A DNA stretch of 27,595 bases from assembly GCA_965602675.1 (NCBI GenBank), contig CBFCZO010000036.1, forward strand, positions 1-27,595, in the 5' to 3' direction. The DNA comes from DATKUA01 sp965602675 (GTDB taxonomy: Bacteria > Acidobacteriota > DATKUA01). Shown here one piece after another: positions 8,925-15,900 of this stretch; position 1 is the first letter of the stretch, and every line of letters begins with the position of its first letter. The notes beneath the pieces were generated by a model. It was not told where the DNA came from. It saw only the letters and a list, made by a program, of their open reading frames with translations, and did not search any database. The position numbers and the translations under genes are program-made.

Positions 8925-9009
8925 TGGTGCGAACGGGGGGATTCGAACCCCCATGGGTCGCCCCACTGGATCCTAAATCCAGCGCGTATGCCAGTTCCGC
9001 CACGTTCGC
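8925..9009 (-). tRNA. tRNA-Leu (anticodon TAG)
   Basis: An 85-base class II tRNA. The acceptor stem GCGAACG pairs with CGTTCGC, followed by discriminator A and an encoded CCA. The anticodon stem CTGGA/TCCAG encloses the loop TTTAGGA, giving TAG. A long variable arm (GTGGGGCGACCCAT) marks a leucine-type tRNA, and the T-arm has GGTTCGAATCC. It lies 12 bases after tRNA-Lys and is likely processed from one transcript. Confidence 0.97.
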
Positions 9010-9021
9010 GAGAGAAAAAAA

Positions 9022-9096
9022 TGGTGAGCCGCGAAGGATTCGAACCTTCAACCTACGGATTAAGAGTCCGTTGCTCTACCGTTGAGCTAGCGGCCC
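9022..9096 (-). tRNA. tRNA-Lys (anticodon CTT)
   Basis: A 75-base tRNA. The acceptor GGGCCGC pairs with GCGGCTC, with one G-T pair, then discriminator A and encoded CCA. The anticodon stem ACGGA/TCCGT holds the loop CTCTTAA, giving CTT. The D-arm GCTC...GAGC and the T-arm GGTTCGAATCC are normal. Confidence 0.97.
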
Positions 9097-9108
9097 GGCG
9101 GATTGGAT

Positions 9109-9137
9109 TGTATAGAACACGCGCGACCGCATGTCAA
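9109..9137 (-). promoter_or_regulatory. Strong sigma-70 promoter of the tRNA-Lys/tRNA-Leu operon
   Basis: On the minus strand a perfect TTGACA (9137-9132), a 17-base spacer and TATACA (9114-9109) lie just upstream of tRNA-Lys. The predicted start is only a few bases before the mature tRNA 5' end, a common arrangement for tRNA operons. Confidence 0.85.
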
Positions 9138-9241
9138 CCGTAGCATTCGCACCCCGCCACCACCATTTGAATTGGCATAGCGACATTCCTGTCCCCGTCT
9201 TCGCATGGTCATTCCGCCCGATGATCGGTTAGAATGTGATT

Positions 9242-9634
9242 ATGATCAAACGCATTCAGATCGGCAGCACCCGCCGGTGCGAGCTGATCGACATCACGAC
9301 GCAGGTGGCCGAGGCCGTCAGGGAATCCGGTATCGATGAAGGCCTTTGCACCGTCTACTGCCCCCACACCACCGGCGCGGTCACCGTCAACGAGGGTGCC
9401 GACCCCGACGTCGCCGCCGACATCCTCGCCCGCCTCGAGCGCCTCGCCCCGCCCGACGCCGGCTACCGCCACGCCGAGGGCAACTCCGACTCCCACGTCA
9501 AGGCCGCCCTCGTCGGCCCCTCCATCACCATTCCCGTCGAAAACGGCCGCCCCACCCTCGGCACCTGGCAGCGCATCTTCTTCTGCGAATTCGACGGACC
9601 GAGGCAGCGTATAGCACTCATCAAGATCAGCTGA
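9242..9634 (+). CDS. yjbQ: YjbQ/UPF0047 family protein (secondary thiamine-phosphate synthase-like)
   Basis: A small single-domain protein of 130 residues, the usual family length. Conserved family stretches are CTVYCPHTTGAVTVNEGADPDV, the HAEGNSDSHVKAALVGPSITIPV region with its metal-binding histidines, and GTWQRIFFCEFDGPR near the end. E. coli YjbQ can complement loss of thiamine-phosphate synthase, but the physiological reaction is unsettled. A GTG at 9236 would add two residues (M-I); the ATG at 9242 gives the typical MIKR start. No Shine-Dalgarno is visible; a TAGAAT at 9230-9235 would put the transcription start at or next to the ATG, so the mRNA may be leaderless. It is monocistronic and convergent with the hydrolase gene. 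Confidence 0.9.
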   Translation: MIKRIQIGSTRRCELIDITTQVAEAVRESGIDEGLCTVYCPHTTGAVTVNEGADPDVAADILARLERLAPPDAGYRHAEGNSDSHVKAALVGPSITIPVENGRPTLGTWQRIFFCEFDGPRQRIALIKIS

Positions 9635-9646
9635 CCAGCCGTTCTT

Positions 9647-9675
9647 TTAATCCTCCGTAGCTTGTCATTCGGAGG
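9647..9675. terminator. Hairpin after yjbQ
   Basis: CCTCCG and CGGAGG pair across a 12-base loop between the convergent yjbQ and hydrolase genes. No T-run follows on plus, so it would be a weak or factor-dependent end signal. It lies next to the partial copy of the flagellin leader. Confidence 0.3.
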
Positions 9676-9690
9676 GCTGATGCGTGCTTC

Positions 9691-9711
9691 GGCCGGTAAC
9701 GGACGCGCTAC
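9691..9711 (+). repeat. Direct repeat, copy A (matches flagellin leader 12420-12440)
   Basis: These 21 bases match 12420-12440 at 20 of 21 positions, in the same orientation; the only change is A for C at 9703, which breaks one pair of the hairpin formed in the other copy. About 31 bases upstream also align without gaps at roughly half the positions, including GCTGAT opposite the sigma-28 -10 box GCCGAT. The copies flank the hydrolase gene. Confidence 0.75.
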
Positions 9712-9763
9712 AGCGATGATGGCTTTGTTTATTGGCCACTCTGTTGAACTAACAATCGATGAT

Positions 9764-12166
9764 CTAGCGCGGGGCTTTGAAAAGGTTCGCCCGGATTTGG
9801 TGGAGGTTATTGGATACTCTTTTCTGCCAAAGAACAAGGAAGTCCGCTACTTTCCCGGAAATGGGATTCCCAGCTTTATCGATAAGGAAGATTTCCTCCC
9901 CGTATATCGAATTCAAAGCCATGTCATGCTGAAAGATCTCTTTGTACGGACCGCCGGTTTTGCCAATATCCGTTATCCTTCGCCGATAGACTTTCCCGTC
10001 GCCCGCCGCGCAGATTAAATAACCGTATGCTTTCTTGGCGGCCGGTGCGAAGCCGATTTCCTGCGACGACTTCCCGCCAGTGACTGCCAGAACCAGGGAA
10101 TCAACTGCCTGCCTCTTCTCGATGGTCTGGCGGAGGAACGATAATTCGGGTCTCTTCGCCACCGTGGAGAATTTCAAAGCCCTGTTAACGACACTGCCGT
10201 CCTGGAGCACCGAACCGACAACGATAACGTCATCCAACGAATTCCTAAAGGCGCAAATCCTTGGATTGGTCGCTCCCGTTCCACCCATGTACTCGGAATC
10301 AGCCAGTGACTTGAATCTGTCGATGATCAGAACCATCGGCTGATCGAATTTCGTGCTGTTGTCTCCGACCGATCTGAATACCGTTGGCAGGACGAGATTC
10401 TGCTCGACGACACACCCCGTTCCGCTCGGCAGAATCCGCCGGGCGGCTGACGATCCGCCGGCGCCTTGAACAGCTTCAGACATCATCAGCCGCGGCTTCC
10501 GGGCCTTGTATTTGTTCCCAAGCCTGGCCGCATACAACCCCGAGCCGCCAGCCGCATCGACCGAACCGAAGACCAAATAGAGCCGCGCTTTAGGAGTTTT
10601 CTTCCCCGTTGCAGATACCGCCGCATCCCTCGCGTATACATGGGGAGATTCGTTCCTCTTGCCGTTGGACAGAACGTCAAAGACTTTCCCCTCCGGCAGC
10701 CCGCCCGCCGAGACGATTCTTCCCTCGACATTGCTTTTCGCCGCCGGCTTCGCCGGAGCGGCCTCGTCCCAGACAACCAGATATTGGTTTTTCGCGGGGA
10801 TATATACCGGGAACGGCCGGGCACAAAAACCGCCGCCCTCGAACAAGGCATGATCCTCGATCGCCGTATAACCCCCAGCCACGTTTCGCATGAGCATCAT
10901 GCTGCGAATCGTGGCCGTCGCTTTATTCTCATCAGCCTGTGTCCAGACCGCGAGGAAGTCACCGGTTGCGGGATTCAGCGCGCAGCGCGGATCGGCGTTC
11001 ACATCCTCTACATTGCGCGACACGAGGAAGGCTTCAGAGGTATCGTCTTCAACCTGTTGATGGCCCGCATAAATCTGCATGTTGCGTCTCAAATCTGCAG
11101 GAGTGCTGTCTATTCCCCAGTTCGTGCAAAACCACTCGAAATGATTAAGGCTGGTCTCGAAGTCAAAATCGATGAAATCGTCGGTCACATCCCCGGATAA
11201 TTCCCTTCTGACATCCAGCATTTTCACGGGTGTTTCGCTGGACATGTCGATCCTGCGGAGGTCAATGTATCTTTTTACCGGGCGGTTAAACGTGCGGAAC
11301 CAGGCGCGCAGGTTCCGGCTGTCGAAGACCACTCTCCACTGCGAGATGTGCCCGCCGTTCCGCTCGCCGGCGATGGTGTCCAGCGTTTCAAAAGCATACT
11401 CAATCGCCGCTTCATCACTGGTTGAGCTGAATCCCTCGACCCGGTCGGCGGCTTTACTGAAACGCCTGCGTGACTGATCCAATCCGATGTAATTCGAGTC
11501 TCCCCTCTGGTAGTTTTGCCAGCTACTCACGGATGTGCTGTAGTCCGTGTTGGCAAGGGATGCCACCGGCAGATTCTCGCCTGAATGAACGAGCAACTGA
11601 CCGTTGACATTCTCCACCACGGCGCAATTGCCGTGCCTGTCCGTGAAAAGAAAATGCTCGGCCAGGTTAAGCCTCACCCGCGAAGTGGTGGCGATAACCT
11701 CATCGATATTCTCACACGTATCCAGCACATACTGCGCCCACTGCGGGCCGCTCATGGGTGGACGTCCGTCAACCGGCAGCAGCACATAAGGAAGAAGCGA
11801 CATTGTGGAGAACGATATGCCCTTCTCGTTCATCCCTCCCCAGGGCAACTGATAACAGACCAGGTTGAACGTTACGCTGGCGTATTTTGATTTCCAACGC
11901 AGGACTGCGCCGTTCGGATTTCCGGAAATACCCCTTTTCAGCAAGCCCCTCTGGTTGATATAGATGAGCCCCCTGTCGCCCGCGTTCCAATCCATGTTGC
12001 CGCCGAATAGCGCGTACCCGTTGTTCGTCAGGCAGAAAGAGGAACATCCCCTTCCATGCTCGGAGACTGCGATGTAATTACTCTTATCAAGATTCGAATA
12101 TGATCCAGGCGAGCTAACAAGGAAAACAACGACAGCAGCGCATAGGAAACGGAAAAAAACCCTCAT
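9764..12166 (-). CDS. Secreted choloylglycine-hydrolase-like (linear amide C-N) Ntn hydrolase with long beta-rich C-terminal region
   Basis: The protein starts with a Sec signal peptide (residues 1-24, core AAVVVFLVSS), then a short propeptide ending GRG before C41, the expected autocatalytically exposed N-terminal nucleophile. Family features follow: CSSFCLTNNGYALFGGNMDW (41-60, with D59), GGMNEKGISF (110-119), HFLFTDRHGNCAVVE (171-185) and LANTDYS (204-210). This family hydrolyses linear amides such as bile-salt conjugates, penicillin V or acyl-homoserine lactones; the substrate here is unknown. After about residue 400, another 400 residues contain recurring blade-like segments (NPATGDFLAVWTQ, IPAKNQYLVVWDE, RNSLDDVIVVGSV), suggesting a beta-propeller. 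Known relatives are usually 320-400 residues, so the tail is unusual. The ATG at 12166 was chosen over the longer frame because GGGGGTGGGAA precedes it and the signal peptide begins there. Confidence 0.83.
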   Translation of the reverse strand: MRVFFRFLCAAVVVFLVSSPGSYSNLDKSNYIAVSEHGRGCSSFCLTNNGYALFGGNMDWNAGDRGLIYINQRGLLKRGISGNPNGAVLRWKSKYASVTFNLVCYQLPWGGMNEKGISFSTMSLLPYVLLPVDGRPPMSGPQWAQYVLDTCENIDEVIATTSRVRLNLAEHFLFTDRHGNCAVVENVNGQLLVHSGENLPVASLANTDYSTSVSSWQNYQRGDSNYIGLDQSRRRFSKAADRVEGFSSTSDEAAIEYAFETLDTIAGERNGGHISQWRVVFDSRNLRAWFRTFNRPVKRYIDLRRIDMSSETPVKMLDVRRELSGDVTDDFIDFDFETSLNHFEWFCTNWGIDSTPADLRRNMQIYAGHQQVEDDTSEAFLVSRNVEDVNADPRCALNPATGDFLAVWTQADENKATATIRSMMLMRNVAGGYTAIEDHALFEGGGFCARPFPVYIPAKNQYLVVWDEAAPAKPAAKSNVEGRIVSAGGLPEGKVFDVLSNGKRNESPHVYARDAAVSATGKKTPKARLYLVFGSVDAAGGSGLYAARLGNKYKARKPRLMMSEAVQGAGGSSAARRILPSGTGCVVEQNLVLPTVFRSVGDNSTKFDQPMVLIIDRFKSLADSEYMGGTGATNPRICAFRNSLDDVIVVGSVLQDGSVVNRALKFSTVAKRPELSFLRQTIEKRQAVDSLVLAVTGGKSSQEIGFAPAAKKAYGYLICAAGDGKVYRRRITDIGKTGGPYKEIFQHDMALNSIYGEEIFLIDKAGNPISGKVADFLVLWQKRVSNNLHQIRANLFKAPR

Positions 12167-12292
12167 TTCCCACCCCCAAGTTCTGACAGATAATGACCCC
12201 AGCCAGTAAATACGAATCATTCAGCAGGCACAGTAAGCGGGACGACATTAAACTCTTATACGCAATAGTTTTTAGATCACCGCTCAGCCTTG

Positions 12293-12321
12293 AAGATAGT
12301 TTGGCAGAAGTGAGAAGACAA
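12293..12321 (-). promoter_or_regulatory. Candidate promoter for the hydrolase
   Basis: On the minus strand TTGTCT (12321-12316), a 17-base spacer and TATCTT (12298-12293) give four of six matches in each box. It would leave a leader of about 120 bases. Weak but correctly spaced. Confidence 0.35.
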
Positions 12322-12384
12322 CTTGTCGTCTTAAGAGAAATCAGACCCCACCATGATCCTCCAACGGATTTTTAACTTACACCC

Positions 12385-12412
12385 TAAAGCTTTTACGCTT
12401 GAGCGCCGATAT
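12385..12412 (+). promoter_or_regulatory. Sigma-28 (FliA/SigD) promoter of flagellin
   Basis: TAAA (12385-12388), 16 bases, then GCCGATAT (12405-12412) match the motility sigma factor consensus exactly at both boxes. The transcription start should fall near 12419-12420, so the leader is about 80 bases. Confidence 0.9.
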
Positions 12413-12419
12413 GTACGGT

Positions 12420-12440
12420 GGCCGGTAACGGCCGCGCTAC
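12420..12440 (+). repeat. Direct repeat, copy B, at the 5' end of the flagellin mRNA
   Basis: The first part folds as GGCCG-GTAA-CGGCC, a 5-bp stem with a GNRA tetraloop, at the predicted 5' end of the flagellin transcript, where it could protect the RNA. It is followed by a GCTACTGCAGTAGC palindrome (12435-12448). The 21-base unit recurs at 9691-9711 with one mismatch. Confidence 0.75.
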
Positions 12441-12479
12441 TGCAGTAGCAAGGTGCGGCACGGTGGCTGCACCTCAATA

Positions 12480-12497
12480 ACATTCACGGAGGAATGT
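12480..12497 (+). promoter_or_regulatory. CsrA-type binding hairpin enclosing the flagellin Shine-Dalgarno
   Basis: ACATTC (12480-12485) and GAATGT (12492-12497) pair over a six-base loop ACGGAG. The loop presents A-N-GGA, the core recognised by CsrA/RsmA, and contains the Shine-Dalgarno GGAGG, 8 bases before the flagellin ATG. Known CsrA sites have this geometry, and CsrA represses flagellin (hag) translation in Bacillus subtilis under control of FliW. No csrA or fliW gene lies in this window. Confidence 0.7.
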
Positions 12498-12500
12498 GTC

Positions 12501-13412
12501 ATGGGTAACTTCTCTATTGTCAACAATATCGCTGCAATCAACGCCCAAAACAAACTAGTCGTAACAGACCTCAAACTGCGCAACACTCTCACCCGTCTCA
12601 GCTCCGGCCTGCGGATTAACTCCAGCGGCGACGACGCCGCCGGGCTGGCGATTGCCGACGGCCTGCGCGCCGATGTGCGCGCGCTCAACCAGGCCGCGCG
12701 TAACGCCAACGACGGCGTCAGCATCCTGCAGACCGCCGACAGCGCGCTCAACGAGATCAGCCTGTTGCTGACTCGCGCCGTGACGCTGGCTGAGCAGGCC
12801 GCGTCCGGCACCTCGGGTCAGGACGGCTCCGATTCGAAGCTGGCCTTGGACGACGAGTTTCAGGACATCCTGCGGGAGATCACGCGCATCGCCCAGAGCG
12901 TAGAGTTCAACGAACTCAACCTATTGGGAGGCGCGAGCACCGGCGCTTCGACCGGCACGCCCTCGATCTCCATCCAGGTCGGCCTCGACGACAGCACGGC
13001 GGCGAAGATCGTGATCAACACGGTCTCGGTCAACGTCAGCGGCACCGCCACGGCGTCGTTCACGCCGGGCACCACGACCACCCGGATCAACCTGCAACTC
13101 GGTTTCCTCAATACGGACCTGACGACCGCGGACACTGCCGTAGTTGTCCTCAGCCGATTGCAGGATGCAATCACCAACGTCGCACGAACGCGCGGCGTGC
13201 TCGGCTCGGGGATCAACCGCCTCAACACGACCACGAACATCATCCGTTCGCTCGCAACCAACCTGCAAGGCGCGGAGAGCCAGATCCGCGATGCCAACAT
13301 CGCCAGCGAGATCGTCAACCTGACTCAGTTCCAGATCCTCACCCAGACCGGAATAGCTGCACTTGCGCAGGCCAACCTGGCGGCGCAGAACGTCCTCACG
13401 CTGCTGCGTTAA
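12501..13412 (+). CDS. fliC: Flagellin
   Basis: The filament subunit exported by the flagellar type III apparatus. It has 303 residues, short for a flagellin. The N-terminal D0/D1 region is typical (NNIAAINAQNKL...LRNTLTRLSSGLRINSSGDDAAGLAIADGLRADVRAL), as is the C-terminal D1/D0 (GSGINRLNTT..., SQIRDANIASEIVNLTQFQILTQTGIAALAQANLAAQNVLTLLR). The middle, about residues 135-210, is Thr/Ser/Ala/Val-rich and replaces the larger D2/D3 surface domains. The frame is open from a GTG at 12453, but the ATG at 12501 gives the family start and has a good Shine-Dalgarno. It is driven by a sigma-28 promoter and probably controlled at translation by the hairpin at its Shine-Dalgarno. No other flagellar genes are adjacent. 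Confidence 0.97.
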   Translation: MGNFSIVNNIAAINAQNKLVVTDLKLRNTLTRLSSGLRINSSGDDAAGLAIADGLRADVRALNQAARNANDGVSILQTADSALNEISLLLTRAVTLAEQAASGTSGQDGSDSKLALDDEFQDILREITRIAQSVEFNELNLLGGASTGASTGTPSISIQVGLDDSTAAKIVINTVSVNVSGTATASFTPGTTTTRINLQLGFLNTDLTTADTAVVVLSRLQDAITNVARTRGVLGSGINRLNTTTNIIRSLATNLQGAESQIRDANIASEIVNLTQFQILTQTGIAALAQANLAAQNVLTLLR

Positions 13413-13432
13413 TCGTAGTCACGGAGAGGACA

Positions 13433-13451
13433 TTCGCGCCACAGGCGCGAA
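13433..13451 (+). terminator. 8-bp GC-rich hairpin after flagellin
   Basis: TTCGCGCC and GGCGCGAA pair around an ACA loop, 20 bases after the flagellin stop. There is no T-run. It may act as a 3' stabiliser or, with the next hairpin, as a termination region. Confidence 0.5.
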
Positions 13452-13470
13452 GAGTGGAAGTATAGATAGC

Positions 13471-13500
13471 GCGCGGAGGGGCCCCGCTTCCTCTCCGCGC
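13471..13500 (+). terminator. Second strong hairpin downstream of flagellin
   Basis: GCGCGGAG (13471-13478) pairs with CTCCGCGC (13493-13500), an 8-bp GC-rich stem with a 14-base loop. Only ACTAGTCTCT follows, so it is not a classic U-tract terminator. It lies before the symporter promoter. Confidence 0.5.
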
Positions 13501-13571
13501 ACTAGTCTCTACGCCGGGAGCGCGGCTAAAGCCGTCCGTTAAGTAAAAAGCACGTAGAACCGCGCATTTTA

Positions 13572-13600
13572 TTGACAGCGTTTGGGCCGGCCGCGATAAT
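13572..13600 (+). promoter_or_regulatory. Strong sigma-70 promoter of the symporter-lipoprotein operon
   Basis: A perfect TTGACA (13572-13577), 17 bases, then GATAAT (13595-13600). The predicted start near 13607 gives a leader of about 50 bases to the ATG at 13658. Confidence 0.85.
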
Positions 13601-13657
13601 CGGCGTTCACCAGATTGACGTTCCACTCCAAGACTGCATTAGAGAGAGGGAGGGAAT

Positions 13658-15106
13658 ATGATCGAGTTCCTCGACTGGCTGCTGGACTTCACCAAAAATA
13701 TTTCAGACAACATATGGTGGCCCGGCATCGTGATTCTCCTCTTCGGCTGCGGAGTCATCCTCACGATCGCCACGGGCTTCATCCAGTTCCGCAAGCTTCC
13801 CAAAGCGTTACGGTTGATCTCCAAGGGCATAACCGGCAAAGACAAGGGCGAGGGCAAGGGCGACATCACCCCCTTCCAGGCGCTGATGACCGCACTGAGC
13901 GCGACCGTCGGCAACGGCAACATCGCGGGGGTGGCCACGGCGATCTTCATCGGAGGTCCCGGCGCGATCCTCTGGATGTGGCTGACGGCGCTGTTCGGGA
14001 TGGCCACGAAGTACGCCGAGGCGGTGCTGGGGCAGGTGTTCCGCATCGAGAACAAAGACGGCACGTTCAGCGGCGGGGCGATGTACTACTGCCGCCAGGG
14101 GATCCGCTGGAAACCGCTAGCCAAGTTCCTCGGCGCGTTCTTCGCTGTCGCAGGTGCGATCACCGCCATCCTCGGCACCGGCAACATGGCACAGAGCAAC
14201 TCGATGACCCTCAGCATGCTCGAGCAGTTCAAGATCCAGCAGGGCACCGACATGTACTTCTGGGCGAGCCTCTTTCTCGGCTTGCTGATCGCCACGATGG
14301 TAGGGGCGGTCATCCTCGGTGGAGTCAAGCGCATCGGGGCGGTCGCCGAGAAACTGGTGCCGACTATGATCCTGTTCTACTTCCTGGGCGCGATCACGAT
14401 CATCCTGATGAACATCACCCGCGTGCCCTGGGCAGTCGGCGTGATCATCGACTCGGCGTTCAACGGCGCCGCAGCATTGGGAGGCTTCGCCGGCGCGAGC
14501 ATGATTTACGCCATACGCTACGGCGTCAGCCGCGGCGTGCTAAGCAACGAGTCGGGCCTCGGCTCGGCCTCGATCGCCCACGGCGCCGCCCGCACCGACA
14601 ACCCGGTGCGCCAGGGCCTGGTGGCGATGACCGGCACATTCATCGACACGATCATCGTCTGCTCGCTGACCGCGCTGGTGATCGTCCTCTCCGGAGCGCT
14701 GGAGACCGGCTACAACTCAGTGGCGCTCACTCGAGCGGGATTCGAGCTGCAGCTCGGCTGGTTCGGAGGCACAATTGTCAGCCTCGGCTCCTTCCTCTTC
14801 GGCTTTTCTACCCTGCTCGGCTGGTGCTATTACGGCGAGCAGTGCATGCGCTACCTGCTCGGCGGCTGGGTGATACGACCCTACCGCATGATCTTCATCC
14901 TCTTCCTCTTCATGGGAGCGATGCTGCAGGGGCGCTACCTCCAGATTGTCTGGAACATCGGCGACATCGCAAATGCATTCATGGCCTTCCCCAACCTGGT
15001 TGGACTGATTTTCCTTAGCGGCATGATAGCCCGGCTCACGGCGCAGGCATTGAAGACAGGTATCGACAAGCCATGGAGGCCCGACATGAATGAGGTGCAC
15101 AAATGA
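13658..15106 (+). CDS. Alanine/glycine:cation symporter (AGCS family)
   Basis: An inner-membrane sodium- or proton-coupled amino-acid importer, with alanine or glycine as the usual substrate. It has 482 residues and about 11 hydrophobic segments. Family landmarks are the LSATVGNGNIAGVATAI stretch near residue 85, the GGAMYYCRQGI region near 147, and the highly conserved SNESGLGSASIAHGAARTDNPVRQG near 298-322. A GAGGGAGGG Shine-Dalgarno lies just before the ATG. The stop overlaps the ATG of the following lipoprotein by four bases (ATGA), so the two are translationally coupled. AGCS genes usually stand alone, which makes the partner notable. Substrate choice is inferred from the family. Confidence 0.95.
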   Translation: MIEFLDWLLDFTKNISDNIWWPGIVILLFGCGVILTIATGFIQFRKLPKALRLISKGITGKDKGEGKGDITPFQALMTALSATVGNGNIAGVATAIFIGGPGAILWMWLTALFGMATKYAEAVLGQVFRIENKDGTFSGGAMYYCRQGIRWKPLAKFLGAFFAVAGAITAILGTGNMAQSNSMTLSMLEQFKIQQGTDMYFWASLFLGLLIATMVGAVILGGVKRIGAVAEKLVPTMILFYFLGAITIILMNITRVPWAVGVIIDSAFNGAAALGGFAGASMIYAIRYGVSRGVLSNESGLGSASIAHGAARTDNPVRQGLVAMTGTFIDTIIVCSLTALVIVLSGALETGYNSVALTRAGFELQLGWFGGTIVSLGSFLFGFSTLLGWCYYGEQCMRYLLGGWVIRPYRMIFILFLFMGAMLQGRYLQIVWNIGDIANAFMAFPNLVGLIFLSGMIARLTAQALKTGIDKPWRPDMNEVHK

Positions 15107-15660
15107 AGAGAATAGCAATCGTCGTCACCGTCGCCTTGCTGCTCCTTCCCCTCGGCGCTTGCAGCCCCGGCAAGAAGGGTTACGCCGACGCGCTCGACGC
15201 CGATCGCGAGGCGCGCGAAAAGATGATTAACGCCCAGGGCCTGATGCGCGACGTGGCCGCCATCCGGGAGATAGCGGGTGATGAGCCGACCGAGGGCGAA
15301 CTGCAGGCGATCGATTCCAAGCGCAGCGAAGCTATCGATGCCTTCGGAGTGGCGCTCGAGGGCTGGGACGAAGCAGTCGAGATCTATGAACAACTCATCG
15401 CCGACTACCCAGACGAACCGGTCTACCTCAACAACCTCGCCAACCTGATCTACAACAAAGCTCACAACGGCTTCGAAGCGGACCTGGACAGAGCCCGGGA
15501 ACTGTTGGGAAAGGCGTTACAGATGGCCGACCGCGAAATCTTCAGGCGCAACCTCGAATTGATCGACGAACTGGGAACCGACGTCGACACAATGAAGTTG
15601 GTGGAGGAAAACCGGGAGATTGTAACTGAGCTGAACAGACTCTCCGCCGCAAAGGATTGA
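15103..15660 (+). CDS. Lipoprotein with a TPR-like helical region
   Basis: A 185-residue protein with a lipoprotein signal: the hydrophobic stretch is followed by the lipobox L17-G-A-C20, so the mature protein is anchored by its first Cys. Residue 21 is Ser, not Asp, which in proteobacteria would favour sorting to the outer membrane. The rest is almost wholly helical and acidic. The segment at about 83-137 (AVEIYEQLIADYPDEPVYLNNLANLIYN... DRARELLGKALQMAD) resembles one or two tetratricopeptide repeats. I do not recognise the family. Overlap with the symporter gene suggests a role linked to it, for example as an accessory or sensor, but this is inference. Confidence 0.8.
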   Translation: MKRIAIVVTVALLLLPLGACSPGKKGYADALDADREAREKMINAQGLMRDVAAIREIAGDEPTEGELQAIDSKRSEAIDAFGVALEGWDEAVEIYEQLIADYPDEPVYLNNLANLIYNKAHNGFEADLDRARELLGKALQMADREIFRRNLELIDELGTDVDTMKLVEENREIVTELNRLSAAKD

Positions 15661-15679
15661 ACTCTCCAAAGCGAATAGA

Positions 15680-15750
15680 TGCTTGCTCCGCTGCTCAAGG
15701 AGTTATTGGTTACGGTGCATTCGCAACCGTGGGCGAGCACAAAGCAAGCA
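15680..15750 (+). ncRNA. Possible structured RNA element downstream of the lipoprotein gene
   Basis: Nested pairings occur in a non-coding stretch: TGCTTGCT (15680-15687) with AGCAAGCA (15743-15750); TGCTC (15692-15696) with GAGCA (15735-15739); and a hairpin ACGGTGC-ATTC-GCA(A)CCGT (15712-15730). Together they make a three-part rod of 71 bases. It does not fit a tRNA and matches no RNA class I know. It could be a 3' UTR element or chance. Confidence 0.3.
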
Positions 15751-15816
15751 ACTTAATACGCATAGACTATTAATATTAGCGCGGCCGCTGATCTTCTCCG
15801 GATTCGACGCAATAAC

Positions 15817-15843
15817 AAGGAGGCCCTCCATGGGCCCCCTTTT
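15817..15843 (+). terminator. Intrinsic terminator for the symporter-lipoprotein operon
   Basis: AAGGAGGCCC pairs with GGGCCCCCTT around TCCAT, a 10-bp stem with one A-C mismatch, followed by TTTT. It also folds on the minus strand, so it may serve the converging transaldolase gene as well. Confidence 0.8.
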
Positions 15844-15900
15844 CATATGCCGGCTTCTATCCGAACCGCCAATCAACTCAGGTGGACGATAGCCGAGGGA

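Larger units (their letters stand above)
12167..12500. other. Intergenic region between hydrolase and flagellin genes
   Basis: A 334-base divergent region, richer in A+T than its surroundings. The hydrolase side holds one weak promoter candidate and a long leader. The flagellin side holds the sigma-28 promoter, a direct-repeat copy and the leader hairpins. A 60-codon open frame at 12193-12375 on plus has no Shine-Dalgarno and is not called as a gene. Confidence 0.7.

Noticed and set aside
12167..12220. Upstream extension of the hydrolase frame to 12220
   Set aside because: The ATG at 12166 has a strong Shine-Dalgarno and begins a standard signal peptide; the longer form would put 18 extra residues before it.
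12193..12375. 60-codon open frame between the hydrolase and flagellin
   Set aside because: No Shine-Dalgarno, no recognisable similarity, and it overlaps the hydrolase leader on the opposite strand. It cannot be excluded as a small gene, but nothing supports it.
13615..15018. 467-codon open frame on plus overlapping the symporter
   Set aside because: A shifted frame of the AGCS gene, very rich in R, H, G and D, with no Shine-Dalgarno. The AGCS frame carries all family motifs.
15681..15750. Resemblance of the 3' UTR fold to a tRNA
   Set aside because: A 7-bp end stem and 70-base length suggested a tRNA, but there is no TTCGA T-arm, no anticodon arm of 5+7+5 and no D-arm.
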